NCBI GenBank assembly: GCA_910583985.1
Contig: CAJTYA010000007.1
Coordinates: 67,955 to 131,954 of the forward strand
Length of the DNA stretch: 64,000 nt
Direction of reading: 5' to 3'
Source of the DNA: an uncultured Alistipes sp.
GTDB lineage: Bacteria; Bacteroidota; Bacteroidia; Bacteroidales; Rikenellaceae
Positions within the stretch are counted from its first letter, which is position 1; each line of letters starts with the position of its first letter. The translations under genes and the position numbers were made by a program. Shown one piece after another: positions 1 to 8,819 of the stretch. The notes under the pieces were generated by a model. That model saw only the letters and a list, made by a program, of their open reading frames with translations, searched no databases and was not told where the DNA came from.

Positions 1-251
1 ACGGCACGCTGCTCATCGACGGACAGTTGTCGTTCTACGACTTTCTGGCCCACTTCGATCTGGAAGAGCTCTACAACGACTACAACTACAACACGCTCAG
101 CGGATTGATTCTCCAAGAGCTGAAACATATCCCGTGCACGGGAGAAAAACTCTCTTGGCGCGACTTCGACTTCGAAATCGTCGACATGGACGCCGCGCGG
201 ATCGACAAGGTGCTCGTCACGCTCAACCGCGACGCCCGGCAGGAAGAATAG
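1..251 (+). CDS. CorC/HlyC-type CBS-domain protein, C-terminal end (partial)
   Basis: The reading frame is open from base 3 to a TAG at 249-251 and enters from outside the window, so only the last 82 residues are seen. The segment begins with a GTLLIDGQ-like strand, followed by SFYDFLAHFDLE, then LSGLILQELKHIP, and ends with VDMDAARIDKVLVTLN. This is the pattern of the CorC_HlyC (transporter-associated) domain that closes hemolysin-like CBS/DUF21 membrane proteins, which are linked to divalent cation handling. The membrane and CBS parts would lie upstream. The family call rests only on this tail. Confidence 0.8.
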   Translation, partial: GTLLIDGQLSFYDFLAHFDLEELYNDYNYNTLSGLILQELKHIPCTGEKLSWRDFDFEIVDMDAARIDKVLVTLNRDARQEE

Positions 252-820
252 CCCCCTTGCCGCCAGTTCGGTGTGCGGAAAAAGCGGCGACTATGCACAG
301 ACAGGCGGACACTGCCCGATCTCCGCAGTCTGCCAACGCAACGGCAAGCCGCCCTGCGACAACAGGCACGAGTGTCCCGATTTCCTTTTTACTTTGCGGA
401 AGACAGACATCCGAAACAGGCACAGCACAGAGCGCCCGGCGAACATCCGGCATTCTGAGCCGCGACCACGGAACGGGAGGACCGCCGAAACGCTTCTCCC
501 GACGAAATACGCTCCGACATCGCTTCGGTCTGTCTTACGAAACGGAGGACGAACGGACGCTTTTATCCCGATACACCGCCACAGATCGTCCCGGACCGGA
601 ACGCACGGTCCCGCGGGGACATCGCAACGCGCACCCCGCCGCGGCAGTCTCGGAACCGGGAAACAATAAAACACCCTCCGCCGCTCGCCCTGCGAAAACC
701 TTCCCGACAGCTTCCGGCCGTCCTCCGAAACAGCGGACGAGCGGACGCCCCGTCCGGTCTTTCCCCCACGGATCGCGGCGAAAACAGGCGCTCCCCCGAC
801 GACGGGAGAAGACAGGGCGC
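252..820. other. Gene-free stretch
   Basis: No convincing gene. Open frames on both strands are Arg/Pro/Gly-rich with no recognisable domain, as expected of stop-poor high-GC DNA. No clear terminator or repeat was seen by eye. Confidence 0.5.
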
Positions 821-1894
821 TTACCGCCCGAACCACTCGGCGAAACACGCATCGTAGGGAGGCCGCGCGATGCCCCGTTCGGTGACGATGGCCGTGATGA
901 GCTCGTGCGGCGTCACGTCGAAAGCCGGGTTGTAGACCTTCACGCCGCGGGGCGCCATCCGGCGGGCGTACCACATTTCGGTCACCTCTTCCGGCGCACG
1001 CTCTTCGATGACGATCCGCTCGCCGGAAGGACAGGTCATGTCGATCGTCGACAGGGGGCCGAGCACATAGAACGGTATGCCGTAATGGCGGGCCAACACG
1101 GCCAGCCCCGACGTGCCGACCTTGTTGGCCGCATCGCCGTTGGCCGCCACGCGGTCGCACCCGACCAGCACGGCCTGCACCCGTCCTCGGCTCATCACCA
1201 GCGAAGCCATGTTGTCGCAGATGAGCGTCACGTCCACGCCGGCCCGCTGTAACTCGCAGGCCGTGAGCCGCGCCCCCTGCAACAGAGGCCGTGTCTCGTC
1301 GGCATAGACCCTGAAGCCGTACCCCTCGCGCAGTCCCGCATAGATCGGCGCCAGTGCCGTGCCGTATTCCGAAGCGGCCAGATGACCGGCGTTGCAATGC
1401 GTCAGCAGCCCCATGCCGGGCCGGAGCAGCGAAAGCCCGTACTCGCCGATACGGCGACAAGCCGCGGCATCCTCGTCGCGGATCGCTTCGGCCTCGCGGC
1501 GCATCCGCTCCAAGAGCTCCTGCCGGGGAAGGTCCCCGCACCGCAGCACGCAGCGCTCCATCCGCTCGACGGCGGCCTTCAGATTGACCGCCGTCGGGCG
1601 GGACGAAACCAGATACTCGCCCGTGCGGCGGAACGTCCGCAGCAAACCGTCGAAACCGTCCGCCTCGGCGCCGGCCCGCCGGCAGCAGACATACATGCCG
1701 TAGGCCGCCGTCACGCCGATGGCCGGAGCCCCGCGCACCCGGAGCCGGTATATCGCTTCGTACATATCCTCTGCCGTGCGCAACCGCACATAGACCGTCT
1801 CTTCCGGCAGACGGGTCTGGTCCAGAATCACCACTTCCGCCGCCTCGTCGTCGAGGCGGACGGTCCTAAAATCGGCCAACGGATCGTTCGTCAT
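821..1894 (-). CDS. mtnA: S-methyl-5-thioribose-1-phosphate isomerase
   Basis: A 357-residue protein of the aIF-2B/MtnA fold, full length for the family. It converts 5-methylthioribose-1-phosphate to methylthioribulose-1-phosphate in methionine salvage, in the cytoplasm. The family signature RGAPAIG lies at residues 54-60. The motif LLTHCNAG carries the presumed catalytic Cys167, and GCDRVAANGD carries the presumed catalytic Asp247, matching the Cys/Asp pair known for MtnA. No other methionine-salvage gene is adjacent, so the gene stands alone. A TATCTTTG element (-7 type) sits about 30 bases upstream of the ATG. Confidence 0.93.
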   Translation of the reverse strand: MTNDPLADFRTVRLDDEAAEVVILDQTRLPEETVYVRLRTAEDMYEAIYRLRVRGAPAIGVTAAYGMYVCCRRAGAEADGFDGLLRTFRRTGEYLVSSRPTAVNLKAAVERMERCVLRCGDLPRQELLERMRREAEAIRDEDAAACRRIGEYGLSLLRPGMGLLTHCNAGHLAASEYGTALAPIYAGLREGYGFRVYADETRPLLQGARLTACELQRAGVDVTLICDNMASLVMSRGRVQAVLVGCDRVAANGDAANKVGTSGLAVLARHYGIPFYVLGPLSTIDMTCPSGERIVIEERAPEEVTEMWYARRMAPRGVKVYNPAFDVTPHELITAIVTERGIARPPYDACFAEWFGR

Positions 1895-1924
1895 ACTTCT
1901 GCAGGATTATCGTTCTCCCGACGA

Positions 1925-1932
1925 CAAAGATA
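1925..1932 (-). promoter_or_regulatory. Putative -7 promoter element for mtnA
   Basis: Minus-strand TATCTTTG matches the Bacteroidetes -7 consensus TAnnTTTG and lies about 30 bases before the mtnA ATG. No good TTTG was found at the expected upstream spacing, so only half of the promoter is supported. Confidence 0.45.
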
Positions 1933-2242
1933 CGCTTTTCCGACGGCAATTCCGCAGGCACGGACGCGATGCCCGGCGGGCACCGGGACCGAGGGCGCCG
2001 TACAGGATTTTTTCGGCCGAAGGCGTCGGGAACCGCCCGCTCGGCGCAGCGTGCCGCGGCACCGCGGCCGGGCGGAAGCGAGACCGCACAAGAAGGGAGC
2101 GGGACACCGCCTTTTTTCCCGCCGCCGGACAGCTTCCCAAAACGGACTCGACCGCCTGCCGTTCCTACGGGACAAACCGACGCGCCGGCAACCGCCCGGC
2201 TCCGCACATCCACGAGACCATTCGTCCGAAAGCCGGGCAACG
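1933..2242. other. Gene-free stretch between mtnA and the nfn operon
   Basis: About 310 bases upstream of mtnA and beyond the nfn terminator. Only low-complexity Arg/Pro-rich open frames are present; no gene or repeat supported. Confidence 0.5.
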
Positions 2243-2277
2243 AAAAAGGCTGCCCAACGACAATCGGACAGCCTTTT
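2243..2277 (-). terminator. Intrinsic terminator after the nfn operon
   Basis: The inverted repeat AAAAAGGCTGCCC / GGACAGCCTTTT forms a hairpin flanked by A and T runs, about 20 bases beyond the nfnB stop. It would work for minus-strand transcripts leaving the operon. Confidence 0.75.
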
Positions 2278-2298
2278 CCGTATCGGGAGAAACCGGCA

Positions 2299-3690
2299 TC
2301 AACTCCGGCTCCGGACGTACTCGTCGATGGCACGGGCCGCCTTGCGCCCGGCACCCATCGCCAGAATGACCGTAGCGGCTCCTGTCACGGCATCGCCGCC
2401 GGCGAAAATCCCTTCGCGCGAGGTCTGTCCCCTCTCTTCGTCGGCCACCAGACATCCCCGGCGGTTCGTTTCGAGTCCGCGCGTCGTCGAAGCGATGAGC
2501 GGATTGGGCGACGTACCGAGCGCCATGATGACCACGTCGCACTCGATGTCGAATTCCGATCCGGGCACGGCCACCGGCGAGCGGCGCCCCGACGCATCGG
2601 GCTCGCCGAGTTCCATCCGCACGCAACGGATGCCGCGCACCCAGCCTTTTTCGTCGCCCAGCACTTCGACGGGGTTGGTCAGCATATCGAAAACGATCCC
2701 CTCTTGCCGCGCATGGTGCACCTCCTCGGCACGGGCCGGCAGTTCGGCCTCGCTGCGGCGATAGACGATATGCGCCTCGGCGCCCAACCGCGCGGCCGTC
2801 CGCACGGCATCCATCGCCACGTTGCCGCCGCCCACGACGACGACCCGTCGTCCGACATAGATCGGCGTATCGTAACGCTCATCGTAAGCCTTCATCAGGT
2901 TGGCCCTCGTCAGGAACTCGTTGGCCGAGAACACGCCGTTGAAATTTTCGCCCGGAATGCCCATGAAGCGGGGCAGTCCGGCACCGGAACCGATGAAAAC
3001 GGCCGAGTATCCCTCCTCGTCGAGCAGCGAATCGACCGTCACCGTATGGCCGACGATCACGTCGGTCTCGATTTCCACGCCCAGCTTCACGACGTTTTCG
3101 ATCTCGCGGGCCACGATCCCGTCCTTGGGCAGACGGAATTCCGGAATCCCGTATTGCAGCACGCCGCCGGCCTTGTGCAGCGCTTCGAAAATCTTGACGC
3201 CGTAACCCATTTTCGCCAGATCGGACGCACAGGCCAGACCGGCCGGACCGCTGCCGATCACGGCCACCTTCTTGCCGTTCGATTCGACCGGCGCGGTGGC
3301 TTCCGCCCCGTTGGCGAGGCTCCAGTCGCCCACGAAACGTTCGATCTTGCCGATGGCGACCGCTTCGCCCTTGACGCCCAGCACACAGGCCCCTTCGCAC
3401 TGGGTCTCCTGCGGACACACGCGGCCGCAGACCGAGGGCAGCGAACTGTCGAGCGAAATGATGCGGGCGGCTTCGGCGAAATCGCCTTCGCGCACCCGCT
3501 CGATGAACTGCGGAATGCGCAGCGACACGGGACAATGCTCTACGCAGCGGGGCTTCTTGCAGCCCAGACAGCGGCTCGCTTCGAGCTGCGCCTCGTGCAG
3601 GTCGTAACCGTGACAGACCTCTTCGAAATTGGTGACCCTTACCAGAGGGTCCTGTTCCCGGACGGGAACGCGGGGTATTTTGTTTGCCAT
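2299..3690 (-). CDS. nfnB: NADP-dependent ferredoxin oxidoreductase large subunit NfnB (GltD-like)
   Basis: A 463-residue GltD-like flavoprotein. The N-terminal ferredoxin-like domain has two Cys clusters, C41/C44/C49/C53 and C88/C92/C98/C102, for two [4Fe-4S] centres. GSGPAG at 146-151 is the FAD-binding glycine motif. A second Rossmann motif, VVVGGGNVAMDAVRTA, should bind NADPH. With the upstream gene it would form the electron-bifurcating NADH-dependent ferredoxin:NADP+ oxidoreductase in the cytoplasm. Members of this family are often labelled glutamate synthase small chain (gltD) or sulfide dehydrogenase, but no GltB partner is present. It lies 57 bases downstream of the small-subunit gene on the same strand, so the two are very likely one transcript. 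Confidence 0.88.
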   Translation of the reverse strand: MANKIPRVPVREQDPLVRVTNFEEVCHGYDLHEAQLEASRCLGCKKPRCVEHCPVSLRIPQFIERVREGDFAEAARIISLDSSLPSVCGRVCPQETQCEGACVLGVKGEAVAIGKIERFVGDWSLANGAEATAPVESNGKKVAVIGSGPAGLACASDLAKMGYGVKIFEALHKAGGVLQYGIPEFRLPKDGIVAREIENVVKLGVEIETDVIVGHTVTVDSLLDEEGYSAVFIGSGAGLPRFMGIPGENFNGVFSANEFLTRANLMKAYDERYDTPIYVGRRVVVVGGGNVAMDAVRTAARLGAEAHIVYRRSEAELPARAEEVHHARQEGIVFDMLTNPVEVLGDEKGWVRGIRCVRMELGEPDASGRRSPVAVPGSEFDIECDVVIMALGTSPNPLIASTTRGLETNRRGCLVADEERGQTSREGIFAGGDAVTGAATVILAMGAGRKAARAIDEYVRSRS

Positions 3691-3747
3691 TGCTTTGCTT
3701 GTAAAGACGCGCGTCCGACGGACGGGCGCACGGTTCGGATGGATGGA

Positions 3748-4632
3748 TTATCGGTCGAGGCCCACTTTGCAGACATGGCCTTCGGCCCTCTCCTGCTCGA
3801 TTTTGGCCTTGCGGCTCTCGATGGTGCGGTACATGCCCTGACGGCGCATCGCCTCGTCGAAATCGACTTGGTGTCCGTCGAATTCGGGCCCGTCCACGCA
3901 CGTGAAACGCGTCTTTCCGCCCACCGTCACGCGGCAGGCTCCGCACATGCCGGTGCCGTCGACCATCAACGTATTGAGGCTCACTACGGTCTTGATGCCG
4001 TAGCGGAGCGTCGTGGCGGCGACGAATTTCATCATGATCATCGGTCCGATGGCGATCACCTCGTCGTAATGCTTTCCCTGCCGGTCGATCAGATCGGCGA
4101 TCAGGTCTGTCACCAGCCCGTGGAATCCGGCGCTGCCGTCGTCGGTGGCCACGTAGAGGTTACCGGCCACGGCCTGCATCCGCTCGGTGAAGATCAACGT
4201 ATCCTTGTTCTTGGCCCCTACGATCACGTCGGCCTGCACGCCGTGCCCGGCCAGCCACTTGACCTGCGGATAGACCGGCGCGGTTCCCACGCCTCCGGCC
4301 ACGAACAATATCTTTTTCGAGCGCAGCGACTCGACGGGCTCGTGCACGAAATCGGACGGACGGCCCAGCGGACCGGCGAAATCGGCGAGGCTGTCGCCCA
4401 CGGCCATTTCGCACAGCTTTTTCGTCGAATAACCGACCGTCTGCGTGACGATCGTCACCCAACCCTCCTCGGCGTCGTAGTCGGCGATGGTGAGCGGAAT
4501 CCGCTCCCCCTTTTCGTCCAGCCGGACGATGATGAACTGTCCCGGCCGGGCCGAACGGGCCACCCGCGGAGCCTCGATATTCATCAGATAAATATTCGGC
4601 GCGAGCAGCTCTTTTTTCAAAATTCGATACAT
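3748..4632 (-). CDS. nfnA: NfnA-type FAD/NAD-binding subunit (dihydroorotate dehydrogenase electron-transfer-like)
   Basis: A 294-residue protein of the PyrK/SudB/NfnA family. The N-terminal half is a ferredoxin-reductase-type FAD barrel (PGQFIIV, RIPLTIADYD). The middle has the NAD-binding motif FVAGGVGTAPVYPQ. Near the C-terminus MCGACRVTV followed by a further Cys gives the ligands of a [2Fe-2S] cluster. Its pairing with the GltD-like subunit downstream supports the NfnAB assignment over PyrK, because no pyrD is nearby. It is the first gene of a two-gene operon. Confidence 0.87.
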   Translation of the reverse strand: MYRILKKELLAPNIYLMNIEAPRVARSARPGQFIIVRLDEKGERIPLTIADYDAEEGWVTIVTQTVGYSTKKLCEMAVGDSLADFAGPLGRPSDFVHEPVESLRSKKILFVAGGVGTAPVYPQVKWLAGHGVQADVIVGAKNKDTLIFTERMQAVAGNLYVATDDGSAGFHGLVTDLIADLIDRQGKHYDEVIAIGPMIMMKFVAATTLRYGIKTVVSLNTLMVDGTGMCGACRVTVGGKTRFTCVDGPEFDGHQVDFDEAMRRQGMYRTIESRKAKIEQERAEGHVCKVGLDR

Positions 4633-4723
4633 CTTCTTGTCTCTTATCTATTTGTCGTTTGGTCTCTCTTTCTCTCGGACCGGCCCCGCAGCATTTCCCG
4701 CCGCTCCGGACCGGCGGGCGCAC

Positions 4724-5818
4724 TCAGCGTCCCCCGGCGATGTTCGCCGCCAGACGGATCTCGCGCATGGGCCGCGACGGATCGTTGACGATGAGCACGA
4801 TGCGATCCAGCAGGCGACCTTGCGGAGCGCCTTTCGTATCGAGCGTCACGACGAACGAGACCGACTCGCCCGGCGCGAGCGTCCGCGAGGCGTCGAGCGT
4901 CGTGGACATCCTCGGACCGGTCTTCATGTCGCGGATGGCCAACGGCTTGCCCCCGGCATTGGTCAGCGTAAATTCCTTTCGCAGCACTCCGCCCGCCTTC
5001 TGTACGCCGAAGCTGTAATACTGCGAGGAAAAGGACGCCCGCGGAGCTTCATCCGTCTCGGAGGCGGTCATCTGCGAAAAATCCTCGGTCGCGACGCCGG
5101 AAACGACGAAAGCGGTCGTATCGACCTTTCCGTCGATCATCAGCGCGAAACGGTCGCTCAACACGCCCCACACGTCGCTCTCGCGTAGGTCGTAACGCAC
5201 CGTCAGCACGCCTTTCTCGCCCGGCGCCAACCGCTCGGCCGACAGAGCGACGTCGAAGTACGGCTTCCGGTCGCGGTAGACGACCGAAAGGGCGAGCGGC
5301 TGCGGCGAGTCGTTGTAGCACTCGACGGCCGATGCCTTGACCGTTCCCCTCGGCACGTAGCCCAGATTCACACGGCTGGCCGAAAGCAGCAGACCGCCGC
5401 AACGAACCGGATACATCTCGCCGAGCGACTGCGGACGGGGCGTCACCTCGCCCGCGATGGTCAGCGTGTGCCGGATCTTCCCGCCGCCGCTGCAAACGAC
5501 GATCTCCTTGCGGAACGCTCCGGGCCGGCCTTCGGGATGGTACGTGACGCGAATCGTCCCTCGCTCGCCCGGACGCACCGGCTCCCTGTCGTAGCGGGGC
5601 GTCGTGCACCCGCAGGAGACTCGGACGTCCTCGATCACCAGCGGCATCTTCCCGGCGTTGGTAAATTCGAAATCGTGCGAGACCGGTCCGTCCTCTTCGC
5701 GGATCGTCCCGAAATCGTGCACGGCTCCGGCAAATTCCAACGCCGGCAACTGTGCCGCTCCTTCGACAGCGAACAGGCCGCACGCCCATAGGGCGATCAT
5801 CCATCCTCTCTTCTTCAT
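4724..5818 (-). CDS. Secreted DUF1573-domain protein
   Basis: A 364-residue exported protein. The start has a short basic region and a hydrophobic core ending near AQ, a typical signal peptide. Residues about 27-130 form the DUF1573 pattern (HDFGTIREEDGPVSHDFEFT, then SCGCTTP). A second similar beta-sandwich follows near residues 265-360, beginning YYSFGVQKAGGVLRKEFTLT. DUF1573 proteins are ASPM/SPD-2-Hydin-like beta sandwiches common in Bacteroidetes and of unproven function. A good promoter precedes it and nfnA lies about 90 bases downstream. Confidence 0.8.
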   Translation of the reverse strand: MKKRGWMIALWACGLFAVEGAAQLPALEFAGAVHDFGTIREEDGPVSHDFEFTNAGKMPLVIEDVRVSCGCTTPRYDREPVRPGERGTIRVTYHPEGRPGAFRKEIVVCSGGGKIRHTLTIAGEVTPRPQSLGEMYPVRCGGLLLSASRVNLGYVPRGTVKASAVECYNDSPQPLALSVVYRDRKPYFDVALSAERLAPGEKGVLTVRYDLRESDVWGVLSDRFALMIDGKVDTTAFVVSGVATEDFSQMTASETDEAPRASFSSQYYSFGVQKAGGVLRKEFTLTNAGGKPLAIRDMKTGPRMSTTLDASRTLAPGESVSFVVTLDTKGAPQGRLLDRIVLIVNDPSRPMREIRLAANIAGGR

Positions 5819-5834
5819 CCCTCTCTTCGCGTTA

Positions 5835-5867
5835 CAAAATTATGTAAACGTAATGAATATTCACAAA
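5835..5867 (-). promoter_or_regulatory. Bacteroidetes-type promoter for the DUF1573 gene
   Basis: On the minus strand TTTG (5867-5864) is followed after 21 bases by TAATTTTG (5842-5835). This matches the TTTG-N19-21-TAnnTTTG consensus. The expected start of transcription is about 10 bases before the ATG at 5818. Confidence 0.75.
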
Positions 5868-5887
5868 TATTCGAAAATTTCAACACA

Positions 5888-6847
5888 TCAAAGCTCGAAA
5901 CCCATATTTTTCAACACCCTCCGGTCCGTATCGATGTCCGATCCGGCGGTCGTCAGCAGATCGCCCACGATCGAGGCGCTCACCCCGCAGGCGAACAGAC
6001 GGGCTTCGAGATGCTTGATGCGGTTGCGCCCCCCGGCCAGCCGGATGTCGGCTTCGGGATGGACGATGCGCATCATGGCCATCGTGCGCAGCACCTCGCT
6101 GTCGGTCAGCGGCGGAAGATTTTCGAGCGGCGTGCCCGGAATCGGGTTGAGCACGTTCACCGGAATCGACACGGCCCCCGTGTCGCGCACAGCCAAGGCG
6201 AACTCGACGCGCTGTTCTTCGGTCTCGCCCATGCCGATGATGCCGCCGCAGCAGATCTCCAGCCCCGCCTCGCGCGCCCATGCGATGGTCCGGAGCTTCT
6301 GCTCGGTCGTATGGGTCGAACAGAGCGAGGGGAAGAACGAAGGCGCCGTCTCCAGATTGCAATGGTAGCGTCTCACGCCGCTCTCGCGGAGCCGTCGCAA
6401 CTGCTCCCGATCCAGCAGGCCGAGCGAGGCGCACAGCGCGATGTCGGTTTCGGAAGCGATACGACGGTATATCGAGCAGATGCGCTCCGTCTCGCCCCCG
6501 GTCAGCGTCCGTCCGCTCGTCACGAGCGAAAAGCGCCGGACGCCCTTGTCCGCATGGTAGCGGGCCTCCTTGCGGGCGGTCTGCTCGTCGACCAGCGGAT
6601 AGACGTCGATGGCGGTCTTATGGTATTTCGACTGGGCGCACCACTTGCAGTCCTCGCTGCAACGGCCGCTCCGGGCGTTCATGATCGAGCAGGTATCGAA
6701 CCGTTTGCCCCGATAGCGGGTCCTGAGTCTTCCGGCCAGCGCACAGAGTTCGTCGTCGGACGTCGTGCGCATCAGTTCGAGCGTAGCATCGTAATCCAAA
6801 CGGTAGCCCCCGGCCAGTTCTTGTTCCAGATCGTCGATTTTCATCAT
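5888..6847 (-). CDS. bioB: Biotin synthase
   Basis: A 319-residue radical SAM enzyme that inserts sulfur into dethiobiotin, the last step of biotin synthesis. The radical SAM cluster is held by C63, C67 and C70 in the CxxxCxxC motif of RCSEDCKWCAQSKYHKT. CCGGIIGMGE and the late NPIPGTPL region are typical of BioB. The start used is the first of two consecutive ATG codons. It is divergent from bioD, with 67 bases between the two start codons, so the last two biotin steps share one control region. Confidence 0.95.
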   Translation of the reverse strand: MMKIDDLEQELAGGYRLDYDATLELMRTTSDDELCALAGRLRTRYRGKRFDTCSIMNARSGRCSEDCKWCAQSKYHKTAIDVYPLVDEQTARKEARYHADKGVRRFSLVTSGRTLTGGETERICSIYRRIASETDIALCASLGLLDREQLRRLRESGVRRYHCNLETAPSFFPSLCSTHTTEQKLRTIAWAREAGLEICCGGIIGMGETEEQRVEFALAVRDTGAVSIPVNVLNPIPGTPLENLPPLTDSEVLRTMAMMRIVHPEADIRLAGGRNRIKHLEARLFACGVSASIVGDLLTTAGSDIDTDRRVLKNMGFEL

Positions 6848-6855
6848 CGTTTTTA

Positions 6856-6887
6856 TTTGTATCCGTCGGACAAAGGTACTACTTTTG
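6856..6887 (+). promoter_or_regulatory. Bacteroidetes-type promoter for bioD
   Basis: TTTG at 6856-6859, a 20-base spacer, and TACTTTTG at 6880-6887 give a full match to the consensus. The bioD ATG follows about 27 bases later. Confidence 0.75.
6871..6878 (-). promoter_or_regulatory. Putative -7 element for bioB
   Basis: Minus-strand TACCTTTG matches TAnnTTTG and lies 24 bases upstream of the bioB ATG. It ends two bases from the -7 element of bioD on the other strand. No clear TTTG is seen at the expected distance. Confidence 0.5.
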
Positions 6888-6914
6888 AACCGAAATATTT
6901 TATTCCGCTCGTCT

Positions 6915-7580
6915 ATGAAAAAGGTCTATTTCGTCACGGGCATCGACACCGATGCCGGCAAGAGCATCGTCACCGGCACGCTGGCGCGCGAATGGTCGGC
7001 GCGGGGACTGCGCGTCATCACCCAAAAGTTCGTCCAGACAGGGTGCCGGGGACTCTCCGAGGACATCGAAACCCACCGGCGGATCATGGGCTGCGGTCTG
7101 CTGCCCGAAGACCGGGACGGTACGACCTGCCCCGTCGTGTTCACCTATCCGGCCTCGCCCCATCTGGCCGCCGCCCTCGACGGACGCGAGATAGACCTCG
7201 CTCTCGTAGCCGGAAGCACGGAAAAGCTGCTGCGCAAGTACGACATCGTGCTGCTCGAAGGCGCCGGGGGGCTGTTCGTCCCGCTCCGGGGCCTCTACAA
7301 CACGATCGACTACATCGCCGACCACCGCCTGCCCGTCATCCTCGTCACCTCGCCCCGGTTAGGCAGCATCAACCACACGCTCCTGAGCCTCAAAGCCTGC
7401 CGCCACCGGGGCATCGAAGTGGCCAAAGTCGTCTACAACCTCTACCCACCCACCGGCGAACCGATCACGGGCGACACGCGGAATTACATCCTCACCTACC
7501 TCGACGCCTATCATCCGCAGACGGAATTCGTCGAAGTGACGGACCGTTACGAACTGCTCGGCGACCGGGAAGGACTCTGA
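6915..7580 (+). CDS. bioD: Dethiobiotin synthetase
   Basis: A 221-residue P-loop ATPase that closes the ureido ring of dethiobiotin. The nucleotide-binding loop is TGIDTDAGKS at residues 8-17, equivalent to the family GTDTxVGKT/S. LLEGAGGLFVPL is the conserved second ATP/Mg motif. The ATG at 6915 is used because it begins directly at the conserved first strand (KKVYFVTG) and lies at a suitable distance from the promoter. A TTG ten codons earlier overlaps the promoter element. It pairs with divergent bioB. Confidence 0.93.
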   Translation: MKKVYFVTGIDTDAGKSIVTGTLAREWSARGLRVITQKFVQTGCRGLSEDIETHRRIMGCGLLPEDRDGTTCPVVFTYPASPHLAAALDGREIDLALVAGSTEKLLRKYDIVLLEGAGGLFVPLRGLYNTIDYIADHRLPVILVTSPRLGSINHTLLSLKACRHRGIEVAKVVYNLYPPTGEPITGDTRNYILTYLDAYHPQTEFVEVTDRYELLGDREGL

Positions 7581-8027
7581 GAGGCGGCATCCCCTCCGGG
7601 CGCATCGGAAGAGCAACCCCCTGCGGCATGTCCCTATTATATAAGGTCCCGGCCTGTCGGCCCCATACCGGAAAAGCGCGTACCGTCTCCGGGAGACCGT
7701 GCGGCCTGCCGCAGCGAGGCTGCTCGGACCCGAACAAACGCCCGGCTCTCCGATCGGAAGTTTTCGTCCGGCGGACAGCAACAAGCGGCCTGCAAGGCTT
7801 CCGTCCCGTCCATCGCGGATCGCCACCGCCTTTTTCCCTCATCTCAAACCGCCCTCTGTGGCCGCCGTTCCGTCGCCGAACGAAAAGGGCGCGGCCTCTC
7901 CGGCACCGCAAAGCCGAGCGGGACACACCACGGGAAAAAACTTTTTCCGTTCGTTTTTTCCTCTATTTTTCCTATCTTGTTATCAAAGAATCGAATCCCC
8001 TCGATCCTCCGACAAACAGATTCGGAT
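7581..8027. other. Gene-free stretch before the tandem family
   Basis: No gene recognised. The end (7960-8020) becomes T-rich and likely holds the promoter for the downstream cluster, but no clean TTTG/TAnnTTTG pair is visible. Confidence 0.4.
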
Positions 8028-8819
8028 ATGGAACGGAAAAACATCCCGCCGTCCCGGCAACGGACGGACGGCTCTCGAAAAACGAAACCTCGCGTCCGAA
8101 GCGTATCCTCCCTGCGAAAATTCGTATCCGGAGGCATTTTCCCGCTCGCACTCGGCATGATGCTCCTGTGCGGACCGTGGCCAGCCGCCGCACGACCGAC
8201 CGGCAGCGTCCGTTTTTCGGATACGACCGTGCAACGACATTCCAACGGCACGTCCGACGTGCTCTACATCGAAGGCGTCCCGTTTTTCATGGACCGCACG
8301 CCGCTGGATCGCTTCGACGGATACGCCGAATGGTTCGCCGACCTCGGCACGTCGTCGGACATCGAGGTACTCGGCGACATAAAGAATCCGGTTCCGGTTT
8401 CCGGACACAGGGACAAAAACTACGAGGCGATCTGGAAAATAACCGGCGATACGTTGTACCTGAGCGACATACGCTTCTCCGCATGGGAGCGGGAGGGCAG
8501 GGAAACCTTTCTGAAATTTCCCCACGACGAACAGTACCGGGCACTCGAACGGCTCACAGGCCTCGTTTTCCGTTTCGACGAAGGACCGATGAAAGCCCCT
8601 CCGGTCTCTCCGGCGGGCGTTCTCGCAGCCCGATGGTTCAACGGAAGCCTTCTCGTTCGTCCGGCCCGTAAAAGGCTGGGGCAAAGTTCGGAAACGGGTA
8701 CTCCGCAACCGCTCTACCGCCTGACCTTCGAAAACGGGCGACGGGTGAAAACCGAGAAAATCGAAAGAAGAACGAGCACCGATTTTCCCGATCATCACGA
8801 AATGAAAAAACGACGATGA
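8028..8819 (+). CDS. Secreted protein of an uncharacterised tandem family, copy 1
   Basis: Not a family I recognise. The 263-residue product has a basic stretch of about 30 residues, then a hydrophobic segment (residues about 33-56) ending PAAA, probably an export signal. The rest carries four blocks shared with the next three genes: FMDRTPLDRFDGYAEWF, KNYEAIWKITGDTLYLSDI, ERLTGLVFRFD with AARWFNGSLLV, and PLYRLTFENGRR. No enzyme motif is visible. The stop overlaps the next start (ATGA at 8816-8819), so translation is probably coupled. Confidence 0.7.
   Translation: MERKNIPPSRQRTDGSRKTKPRVRSVSSLRKFVSGGIFPLALGMMLLCGPWPAAARPTGSVRFSDTTVQRHSNGTSDVLYIEGVPFFMDRTPLDRFDGYAEWFADLGTSSDIEVLGDIKNPVPVSGHRDKNYEAIWKITGDTLYLSDIRFSAWEREGRETFLKFPHDEQYRALERLTGLVFRFDEGPMKAPPVSPAGVLAARWFNGSLLVRPARKRLGQSSETGTPQPLYRLTFENGRRVKTEKIERRTSTDFPDHHEMKKRR

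Noticed and set aside
1969..4788. A very long plus-strand open frame opposite the nfn genes
   Set aside because: It is an antisense shadow of nfnB and nfnA, His/Arg/Pro-rich and without domains; the minus-strand genes have clear motifs.
6885..6914. An upstream TTG start for bioD
   Set aside because: It lies within the promoter -7 element and adds ten residues not typical of BioD; the ATG at 6915 begins at the conserved first strand.
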